IMG/VR virus record: IMGVR_UViG_3300032093_009193
Location: 1 to 56,940 of that record
Direction: 5' to 3' (one strand)
DNA length: 56,940 bases
Source of the DNA: a virus
Shown here: positions 49,800 through 56,940 of the stretch, piece after piece
Layout of the letters: the number at the start of each line of letters is the position of its first letter
How positions within the stretch are numbered: position 1 is the stretch's first letter
Notes under the pieces: generated by a model
Told to the model about the DNA's origin: nothing
The model's input: only the letters and a program-made list of their open reading frames with translations
Database searches by the model: none
Position numbers and translations under genes: made by a program

Positions 49800-52109
49800 T
49801 TATATTGGATAATCTGCGTCGGCTACAAAGTGATAATAGATTTTATCATATGGTACATTTCCAGCAACAGCACTAATTCTAACACTATTTATTCTTGCAG
49901 TTGCAGTTATTCTATCTCCAGATGTGTAAGTTCTCTCAGCACCGCCATATCCATATGTTCCATTACATAATATCAATTCTCTATTTGCTGTTTTATTATA
50001 GGCTTCCGATGAAGATCCCGAATATGGAGAATAAATTGTTACGCTTGGAGTTGTGCGCATCTCAATATTCAGCTCATGCACCTTCTCCGAATAATTTGGA
50101 ATTGGAACCATAATTGGAGTTGACTCCGCAACATCAAATGTTGAAATCATGGTGGGAGATCCAACTCTTTCAGATCTAGAATATGTTGAATAATAGAACT
50201 GCCTACAATATCTCAATTGCTCGTCATAGGTTTTGAAATTATGAGCCTGAATATTTCCATCCACAGCTCCAGCATTTACAGAAGCAAGAGAGATGAAAAC
50301 ATTGGTTGCTATCGATTCCGAAGCAGCTCTTGCTTGAGTTATCAGTGGTATTAAATCAAAACCAATTTCACAGTAATCATTTTCAATTGGTGTTGCTGAA
50401 GATGTCAAACCACTAATTGCAACATTAAAATCATATCTATCCCAGTTTGTTCCGAGACTTGCAGTTCCCAACACTTTATAATCCAATAGTGTAGTTCCAG
50501 CATATCTTGCAAGATAAACATTGACATCATTATATGAAGAGTGTGAAGTCTTACCATAAAATGATACTGCTAATTTTTTACCATCAAAGACTTTACAACC
50601 TGGAACAACATGCCCAACCATAACATGATTATAGCTTCCATATGATGGATATTCGTCGTTTATCAAACCTGGATATGTTATTCCAGTTGCACCAAGTGCT
50701 TTTACATCAATGTAGTAATTTGGATTACCTTCAATTTCATTTTGATAATCGGCAAATGATTGTCTAATTATATAATAATTTTTTGTAGATGAATCTCCAC
50801 TTAGTCCATCGTGTCTTCTCCACAAGTCGGCAAAAACAACATTTCCAGTAGTTGTATATTGATTTTCTCTTCCAATTTCAGATCTTTGCCATACTTCAAA
50901 ATTACCATTGACAAGCATATTATCGACAGTATTATCGACATATGTTGCTTCACCACTAGTGGATCTTAGTGATACATTACTCTGACCACCAACTGAACGA
51001 ATATTAATAACAGCAGAATCTGAAGAATCATCATATATTGTTGCGATTGGGAGATATGTTCCAGGATCTCCACCAGTGTTTATCCATTGTGGATTTGCAG
51101 CTTTACTGGTTAAATCTAAACTATCTGTAAGATATATTCCACCATTTGTTTCAATGTCATACACATTTGTATATCCAGACAATTGAATTGTTAATATGGC
51201 ATCACCACTGCCGTCTATAGTTTTATTAATTATAACACCAACAATATAATTTAATTCATTGGTCAAGTTCATACTATGGAACCATCCACCATAGTTTACC
51301 CTATTTCCAGTTTCTAATGCCCCAGAAGCAGCATAAGATGGACTATAGGAGAAAATATCACCAACTTCGATATAATTAAATTCTGATGATGCATTGTAAG
51401 CAGAGTCAATGATTATTACTATTTGGTTTGAGCCACTAGATCCATAACTTGTTAAATCTGAATTTAAATAGTTTCCTCTATATGGTAGAATTATTGCCGC
51501 ATTTCCAGAAAGACCAAGAAGAAGTGGCTTTGACACATAACCAGTTACTGCTGGCTCCTCATCGGTAATTTTTCCTTGATTGGTTGGATCTAAGAAATAG
51601 ACACAACCAGCACTTAATCCTTTACCATAACTGGTTGTAAAATCGCCCTCGATTTTTCCAGCAACAGTTACAAAGGAATAAGTATTTCCAACAGAAGTTA
51701 CTATACCCATAACCTCTGCATTCTCTGGATTGTTTGCTCTTGCTGCTGTATATCCTATTACTGATCCACTTTGGTATACTCTTACTGGCATACCAAAAGT
51801 ATATCCAGCACCAGCAGTCATTCCATAAATTTGAACATTTACAGAGCCAACATTTACTTGTCCATTGAATGTTACAGTATTGTTGAATATTAATGGAGAT
51901 TTTATAATTCCAGAAGTTCCACCAATTGAAAGAGTAAGCAAACCACTTGTATCAGTGGTGGCTAGAATCCCATCACCACTTGTAGCACCATAAACCTTTA
52001 AAAGATTTAATTTACCGATGATATCGGTATTTTCTTTTAAAAACCAATCATAAAAAGAATTCGTAGAATTTAATGTTGTTATGCTATATGTGTTTAATTC
52101 AACACCCAT
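49800..52109 (-). CDS. Tail fibre protein with probable carbohydrate-binding domain
   Basis: A 769-aa protein in the T4 gene 10 region. The N-terminal 400 residues have repeated beta modules with AEVMGIVTSVG, YIVGVIINKTIDGSGDAIL and a VSLRSTSGEATY end. From about 400 NMLVNGNFEVWQRSEIG begins a jelly-roll often found in phage fibres (NGNFxxWQRG ... FADLWRRHDG), followed by KKLAVSFYGKTSH. The last third has LRYCRQFYYSTYSRSER. The jelly-roll suggests sugar binding and thus a receptor-binding role. Confidence 0.65.
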   Translation of the reverse strand: MGVELNTYSITTLNSTNSFYDWFLKENTDIIGKLNLLKVYGATSGDGILATTDTSGLLTLSIGGTSGIIKSPLIFNNTVTFNGQVNVGSVNVQIYGMTAGAGYTFGMPVRVYQSGSVIGYTAARANNPENAEVMGIVTSVGNTYSFVTVAGKIEGDFTTSYGKGLSAGCVYFLDPTNQGKITDEEPAVTGYVSKPLLLGLSGNAAIILPYRGNYLNSDLTSYGSSGSNQIVIIIDSAYNASSEFNYIEVGDIFSYSPSYAASGALETGNRVNYGGWFHSMNLTNELNYIVGVIINKTIDGSGDAILTIQLSGYTNVYDIETNGGIYLTDSLDLTSKAANPQWINTGGDPGTYLPIATIYDDSSDSAVINIRSVGGQSNVSLRSTSGEATYVDNTVDNMLVNGNFEVWQRSEIGRENQYTTTGNVVFADLWRRHDGLSGDSSTKNYYIIRQSFADYQNEIEGNPNYYIDVKALGATGITYPGLINDEYPSYGSYNHVMVGHVVPGCKVFDGKKLAVSFYGKTSHSSYNDVNVYLARYAGTTLLDYKVLGTASLGTNWDRYDFNVAISGLTSSATPIENDYCEIGFDLIPLITQARAASESIATNVFISLASVNAGAVDGNIQAHNFKTYDEQLRYCRQFYYSTYSRSERVGSPTMISTFDVAESTPIMVPIPNYSEKVHELNIEMRTTPSVTIYSPYSGSSSEAYNKTANRELILCNGTYGYGGAERTYTSGDRITATARINSVRISAVAGNVPYDKIYYHFVADADYPI

Positions 52110-52112
52110 TTA

Positions 52113-52790
52113 TTATGCTCCTGAAAGTGGAATCCCGTTCATCCATTCATATCCATTGCTAGTTACTGTCAATATTGGTTTGATTGCTGTTAGATTTCCA
52201 GTATTTGTAAATTCAATAATTGAATTTTTAATTCTATAAGCACCTGGAGAACTTGTATTTACAAATCCACCAGAATTATCAAATAATAATTGATCCTCAA
52301 AGGCAGAGATGTCCGATGAATCAATTGTTAAACCTATAAAAGTTCCAATTGTTGATGAATTTATTTGAATGGATAAGTCAAACTGTGTATTATTATGTAC
52401 CCAGTAACATAAACCACTTGGGTGGGTATAATAATACCATCCAACTAAAAATCTAATACCGCCAGATATAACTTGAACTTGTGCTGGATTCAAAGGTACA
52501 GCACCGTTCCATAGTATGGATTCTACAGTTTCATCTGGATTGGCCTGTAAATATGAAGCTAGTACTGGAGTCCAGAAAGAAAACATATAATTTGATAATG
52601 TTAAATTTTTCTGAAAATTATCTTGAATTTCATTCAATTCAGCTGCTTGAACAGCCATTCCAGGTGTAAAACCAATTAAAATATAATTTTTATCTAGTTT
52701 TTCAAATTCAGTGAATCTAGAATAATATGGTTCTCTTCCTAAAGATGTTTTTTGTGTTCCTGTTACTTGTCCGAAATAAGTAGTAGCCAT
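52113..52790 (-). CDS. Virion structural protein with DUF4815-like N-terminal motif
   Basis: A 225-aa protein. FTPGMAVQAAELNEIQDNF near 41-60 matches the PGxAVQAxELNxIQ motif that begins DUF4815-type proteins of T4-like marine phages, which attach fibres to the baseplate. The remainder is beta-rich (GGIRFLVGWYYYTH, CYWVHNNTQFDLS). It lies where T4 has gene 9, the long-tail-fibre socket. An AATAAATA box lies upstream. Functional analogy to gp9 is inference from order. Confidence 0.55.
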   Translation of the reverse strand: MATTYFGQVTGTQKTSLGREPYYSRFTEFEKLDKNYILIGFTPGMAVQAAELNEIQDNFQKNLTLSNYMFSFWTPVLASYLQANPDETVESILWNGAVPLNPAQVQVISGGIRFLVGWYYYTHPSGLCYWVHNNTQFDLSIQINSSTIGTFIGLTIDSSDISAFEDQLLFDNSGGFVNTSSPGAYRIKNSIIEFTNTGNLTAIKPILTVTSNGYEWMNGIPLSGA

Positions 52791-54592
52791 TAAATTTCTC
52801 TTATTATATTTATTCTAATTATTCTAGATAAATTTCCATTAGTATCTGCAATTTTTATATTTGCTGGAGTTTTTACAACTTGTAGAACTTTTCCGCTATA
52901 TTGTTTTAGATCTGGTTCTTTAATTATTCTATTGATGAAAAACTTCTCATTATCAGTATCAATTACATATTGGGAATTCAAAACATTTTCATGATTACTT
53001 CCAATCAATGTAACAAATGATTCTTCAGATGTTGGTGTTGCATCTGTTGTTATATTTGCGGAAACAATGGTGGTTGGTGATGGTGGTATAGTTGGAACTA
53101 AGGCTGCTAATTGGGTTAGATCTGTTTGATCTGCAATCGTTGGAACATAAACTTTTCCAGTTACTGGTGCTTTAGTAATAGTACCAGTTCCTATATCATC
53201 CTCATAAATAACTGCTGCTTCTATAGAATTAGATGCAATTTTTGTAACATTTGGGGGCAACTCAGATCCAGATACGATATAATCGCCAGATGGAAGTTTT
53301 TGTAGTGGATTGGACACCAATCCATATAAATTGAATTCTGTTGGATATGGGACTCCAGCCAGATCTAGTTCCTGAATTTCTATTCTAGAATCGATTAAAA
53401 CATTTTTACATTCCAATACATCGTATGGGTCAACATTTAAACCATCAATAATATCAAGATTTAGTTCTATACTTGATAAAATTTGTGATTTTATATTTGA
53501 TGCAAAAATATTAGATGAAATATCTAAAATTATATCTTTATAATCTTTACCGTTCTCAATAACTTCAATTCCATTAATTATAAATTTTCCATTTATATTT
53601 CTATAAGTTTTTAATCTTATTCTTGCCCCAGATCCAGTTAAGGAAATAACTGTAAATTCTGGATTTTCTTGATTTACAACAAGTTGACTTAATGGTATAT
53701 CGCTTAAATTAAGCGATGCAGATATTATAGCACCATCGTCTGGACCATTATTTGCTATCTCATATAATGCATAGAATGCAGAGGATGATGGAATTCTATT
53801 GTCAGCTATTAATTGCCCTATCTCATCAAATTTATCTAAAATTGATATATTTTCTACTATATCTCCAGTGCTTCCATAAAAAACTGGCTGTAGTGTGTTA
53901 TTTTCATCAAAAAGATAATAACACTCACCACAAGAAGATTCTACAGTTTTATATCTTTCACCCTTGATATAATCCTCAAATGTTCCACCAGTAATTGCTA
54001 TTTTTTTGTTATCTTTGAAATACAGAGAACAATAACCACTAGTATCAATTGAGTCGTCGCAGAAACTTTCAATATTTTGCTGCTCTGTACTGAATGAGGA
54101 AAGTTTAAAATCTTCAAATGAAATAATTGGAATCCAATTAGTTTTAACAAATCTTAAATAGTCTCCAGTTATTCTATAAACTGGCAACCAGGTATACCCA
54201 TCTGGATATTTTTTTATTCCATAGGCATGATTTGGAATATATGTTGAGGCAATTGTTCCAGATAGATCTTTTCTATTGAATTCATTATTTGATAAACAAA
54301 TATAAACATTTCCATTTTCTTTATTCCAAACATAGAAATCAGAATTTGATGTAGAAAATGCTTTCCATGGATAATAAACACCGCCACTTTTCCATGTTAT
54401 ATTTGGTATGACTCCAACAGCATCATTTCTAGTGACTCTCTTTGAAAAAATTGAATTATTCCATAAATCTATACCAGCCTCATTGCTACCAGTTTCAATA
54501 TAGTTGTCAGTTTTTCCTATAAGAAAATGAAGATTTTCTGTTTTTCCTATACTAGATAAATATTTTTTAATGTCTTTTTGTTTTTTTGCCAT
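52790..54592 (-). CDS. 8: Baseplate wedge protein (gp8-like, extended)
   Basis: About 600 aa from the ATG at 54592 (MAKKQKD), preferred over one at 54622 that overlaps the previous gene. The N-terminal 130 residues follow the gp8 chain: LHFLIGKTDNY, FSKRVTRNDAVGVIPNITWKSGGVYYPW, FYVWNKENGNVYICLSNN, then a YTWLPVYRITGDYLRF stretch. It is nearly twice the length of T4 gp8 (334 aa), with a long beta-rich C-terminus. gp8 is part of the wedge that holds gp6/gp7. Confidence 0.72.
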   Translation of the reverse strand: MAKKQKDIKKYLSSIGKTENLHFLIGKTDNYIETGSNEAGIDLWNNSIFSKRVTRNDAVGVIPNITWKSGGVYYPWKAFSTSNSDFYVWNKENGNVYICLSNNEFNRKDLSGTIASTYIPNHAYGIKKYPDGYTWLPVYRITGDYLRFVKTNWIPIISFEDFKLSSFSTEQQNIESFCDDSIDTSGYCSLYFKDNKKIAITGGTFEDYIKGERYKTVESSCGECYYLFDENNTLQPVFYGSTGDIVENISILDKFDEIGQLIADNRIPSSSAFYALYEIANNGPDDGAIISASLNLSDIPLSQLVVNQENPEFTVISLTGSGARIRLKTYRNINGKFIINGIEVIENGKDYKDIILDISSNIFASNIKSQILSSIELNLDIIDGLNVDPYDVLECKNVLIDSRIEIQELDLAGVPYPTEFNLYGLVSNPLQKLPSGDYIVSGSELPPNVTKIASNSIEAAVIYEDDIGTGTITKAPVTGKVYVPTIADQTDLTQLAALVPTIPPSPTTIVSANITTDATPTSEESFVTLIGSNHENVLNSQYVIDTDNEKFFINRIIKEPDLKQYSGKVLQVVKTPANIKIADTNGNLSRIIRINIIREI

Positions 54593-54603
54593 TTTTATAT
54601 CCG

Positions 54604-55803
54604 TTATGATGCAGGGCCGCAATTGTCACAACTCAATATTTCATTTGGGCTGGTAAAACCAGAATCATAGCATAAAGTTAAAAATTCTTGAATATTTATA
54701 TCTAGGAATGTATTGGCTGAAAATGTTTGCGCCCAAGTTGGAAATAGATGAGTTGGGCCAGTAAATCCAGAATAAGAAACACCATCGCAACCAACACAGA
54801 AAGTTAATCCAGAATAACTAAAACCATTAACCGATCCTAGATTTGGATAGGTTGATCCTAAAACATATGGTGAGTAATTTTTCAATAGTGGATATTCACA
54901 AACGAATAAATCTTCATCACTTGGCGCATTTGGGATATAATCTGAAAGTTGTTTTCCAAATATTAACTTAATTCCTGCTGGATGATTTGATTTTCTATAC
55001 AGATTTTCTAAATCATTATTATTTGAATAATTTGGACCAGCATATAAGATATAAGAAAAATCATGAAACCAATCCGAATCCTGCAATTTACTTCCATTTA
55101 AATAGCTACCAGCTAAATCTCCGCGAGTTAGATAATCTCCAGTAATTCCAGTTGTGATATTGAAGTTAAAGTTTGGAGAATAAAATCTACCACCATTTAA
55201 TCTTAGTATTTTTTCCTTTGGAATTTCTATTTGTATATCTTCTTCATCTATTAAAAACAAAGTTGTTAATAGTTTTCTAGCTGCTTCTTCTGAACCTTTT
55301 CTATGATAAAAATTCTTTCTTATACCTATTAAAAAATTCTCTAATTGATTTCTAGCAACATTCAAATCAGTAGTAAATAAATCATCAAATGATCCAGCAT
55401 ACATTTTGTAGATATTTTGAATCAAATTTGATTTAGTTTTTCTAATATCAATTAGATCAAGTAAATTTCTAGATAGTGAATAATTTGCCCCACTAGGTGA
55501 ATCACAATAAAGCCAATCATAGTATTTTTGTAAAAAATCATATATTGTTAATGTTGATTGTAATTGACCAGCTCTATTATTTTTTTCTACTATAACCCAA
55601 TTTGGAATAAATTTTGTAATATCAAACAGTGTTCCACAATTCTCAGCTGAATTAAAATTGAAACCTGTAGATAAGGATTGACCCAATTCAAAATTATCAG
55701 ATTCGCTTGAAATTGTATCAATCTCATTTGATATTAAAGTAACAAGCGCATTTATAGCGTGATTGTTATTTGTTATTCCAGCATATGGGATAAATGGTAT
55801 CAT
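54604..55803 (-). CDS. 7: Baseplate wedge protein in the gene 7 position
   Basis: A 399-aa protein. The helical central part LTIYDFLQKYYDWLY, LLDLIDIRKTKSNLIQNIYKMYAGSF and FLIGIRKNFYHRKGSEEAARKLLTTLF is typical of a conserved structural protein following gp6 in T4-like phages. T4 gp7 is far longer (1032 aa), so this is at most its conserved core; the assignment is mainly positional. The C-terminus has CVGCDG and CDNCGP clusters. ATGA overlap with gene 6. Confidence 0.55.
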   Translation of the reverse strand: MIPFIPYAGITNNNHAINALVTLISNEIDTISSESDNFELGQSLSTGFNFNSAENCGTLFDITKFIPNWVIVEKNNRAGQLQSTLTIYDFLQKYYDWLYCDSPSGANYSLSRNLLDLIDIRKTKSNLIQNIYKMYAGSFDDLFTTDLNVARNQLENFLIGIRKNFYHRKGSEEAARKLLTTLFLIDEEDIQIEIPKEKILRLNGGRFYSPNFNFNITTGITGDYLTRGDLAGSYLNGSKLQDSDWFHDFSYILYAGPNYSNNNDLENLYRKSNHPAGIKLIFGKQLSDYIPNAPSDEDLFVCEYPLLKNYSPYVLGSTYPNLGSVNGFSYSGLTFCVGCDGVSYSGFTGPTHLFPTWAQTFSANTFLDINIQEFLTLCYDSGFTSPNEILSCDNCGPAS

Positions 55804-56940
55804 ATAAGTTCAACTCTGTCTGGAGCTATTGTATATTTAATATTAGATGATGATTTGAAAAAATTATTTTTAAAATTAAAGAATAAATTTACAGGAGAGT
55901 TTGATATATTGTATAATTCCAAAATTCCAGAAGCTATATTAATTCTTCCATAATTTTTTGAAGCATCGTATGCAGTAGTTGATGGATATTGTATAAATGT
56001 TCTTAAATCTATAAATCCATCAATCGCTTGATTTGTTGCTTTAAAAACTCTCAGATATACTGTTTGTGAAAATTTATCTTGAAAATTATTTGAAATTGTA
56101 TTTAAACCTTCATTTATTTCAATTTCATTGTTGTCAAAATTTAAAATTGTTGAAGCTATGTTTGGCGTAACGATTCCACTAAATTTAATTTTTAATGTCG
56201 CTGAATTTATTGGAAAAACACTAATTAAAGCATCTTCAACTCCTCTAAGATCAATATTATATTGATTCGTATAAGAATAATTTTGTACTAAATAATCTCT
56301 TATATTTTTTATTAGTGTATTTTTTTCTTGTTGTGTTAAATTTGAATTTGTTGGAACAAATTTAACATCATAACTGATTAATCTTGATTCACTCTCAACA
56401 AATTCAGGCAATATAGACAAAGTACATTTAGTTTTTAAATAAGCAACAAGATCTAGTATATCTTCTCTTGGTAAAATGTCAGTGGTAACAAATACTCTAC
56501 CATATTTTGGTGGGAAAAATTCTTCACCACCAAATGCATTGAAGTTAGATTTAGTAACATTATATCCTTTAGATTTTAAATATTCGGAAGAAATTGCTAA
56601 AAAATCATCTTTAGTCACAGCTCTATTTTGTGCTGCAAAGAATTTTGGAGCTATAAATTTGTAATATGATAAATCTGGAGAATCTAATCCACCAGAAGAA
56701 CCAGAAATAACTTCAATTGCACTATATGTTAGTTCTGTTGTTGAGAATGATACTATATTATTTCCAGCAGATCCAGAAGACACCAAATAACTTATACGAA
56801 TTCTATAATCTTCTTCTATTTTATTGCCTAAAGTATTTTCTTTTCCAAATTGAATTTCAAAACCAGTATCGAATCTTTCAACAAAATATATTGTTTGACT
56901 TAGATTCTCTGTACTATCACCAATATTATCAAGTTCAGTC
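55800..56940 (-). CDS. 6: Baseplate wedge protein (gp6), partial at the right edge
   Basis: The frame is open from the right edge (56940) to a stop at 55800, about 379 codons; the true start lies outside. An in-frame TTG near 56786 is not the start, since upstream sequence (SQTIYFVERFDTGFEIQFGKE, then YRIRISYLVSSG) is clearly gp6. Further landmarks are FFAAQNRAVTKDDFLAI, FPPKYGRVFV and a J-like C-terminal domain with DLRGVEDALISVFP. gp6 dimers form the inner ring of the baseplate. Confidence 0.85.
   Translation of the reverse strand, partial: TELDNIGDSTENLSQTIYFVERFDTGFEIQFGKENTLGNKIEEDYRIRISYLVSSGSAGNNIVSFSTTELTYSAIEVISGSSGGLDSPDLSYYKFIAPKFFAAQNRAVTKDDFLAISSEYLKSKGYNVTKSNFNAFGGEEFFPPKYGRVFVTTDILPREDILDLVAYLKTKCTLSILPEFVESESRLISYDVKFVPTNSNLTQQEKNTLIKNIRDYLVQNYSYTNQYNIDLRGVEDALISVFPINSATLKIKFSGIVTPNIASTILNFDNNEIEINEGLNTISNNFQDKFSQTVYLRVFKATNQAIDGFIDLRTFIQYPSTTAYDASKNYGRINIASGILELYNISNSPVNLFFNFKNNFFKSSSNIKYTIAPDRVELI

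Noticed and set aside
56476-56786. TTG at about 56786 as the start of gp6
   Set aside because: The same frame continues to the right edge with clear gp6-like sequence, so the gene is partial rather than starting here.

Overview
This window is a contiguous piece of a large, AT-rich, T4-like tailed phage genome (myovirus). Every gene I can support lies on the minus strand, so gene order reads from high to low coordinates. The order follows the T4 late and replication modules: baseplate wedge (6, 7-like, 8-like), fibre/adhesin block, neck (13, 14, 15), terminase (16, 17), sheath (18), tube (19), portal (20), prohead core/protease/scaffold (67/68-like, 21, 22), major capsid (23), a gp3-like tail protein, uvsY, uvsW, late sigma factor (55), 47, 46, clamp and clamp loader (45, 44, 62) and regA. 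The run 23 - gp3-like - uvsY - uvsW - 55 - 47 - 46 resembles my recollection of marine T4-like phages (cyanophage/pelagiphage type) more than coliphage T4. No photosynthesis gene, tRNA, integrase or CRISPR array is visible, so the host cannot be fixed.

Region by region (coordinate order): 1-12977 is an island of about 11 sugar-transferase-like genes (GT2, GT7-like, GT32-like, GT47-like, DUF5672, GT10 and others), four SAM-dependent methyltransferases and one sugar-nucleotide epimerase/dehydratase. It is packed with ATGA-type overlaps and starts right after regA, where T4 has the DNA polymerase gene. 12982-15981 holds regA and the clamp/clamp-loader genes, a 59-codon gene and a stray fibre-like module. 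15978-22122 holds recombination genes (46/47, uvsW, uvsY), the late sigma factor and an LSm-like protein. 22124-31883 holds head and tail-tube/sheath genes, with three tandem tube-protein paralogues and an unusually short sheath. 31931-36504 holds packaging and neck genes. 36526-49317 is a block of very large modular surface proteins that combine collagen-like Gly-X-Y N-termini, Cys-rich GxCC repeats and DUF1566-like (C-type-lectin-fold) C-termini. 49317-56940 holds further fibre proteins and the baseplate wedge genes; gene 6 runs off the right edge.

Regulation visible in the sequence: exact T4 late-promoter boxes (TATAAATA, minus strand) sit upstream of genes 20, 22, 23, the gp3-like gene, the 1645-aa adhesin, regA and the leftmost glycosyltransferase. 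Several lie so close to the start codon that the transcript would be leaderless. A strong 12-bp terminator hairpin follows gene 23. The 112-bp gap before gene 55 contains two divergent sigma70-type promoters, one of them a perfect consensus pointing antisense to the whole gene array.

The two most interesting systems are the phage-encoded glycan assembly/methylation island and the collagen/Cys-repeat/lectin-fold adhesin array. No stretch longer than about 112 bp lacks a gene.
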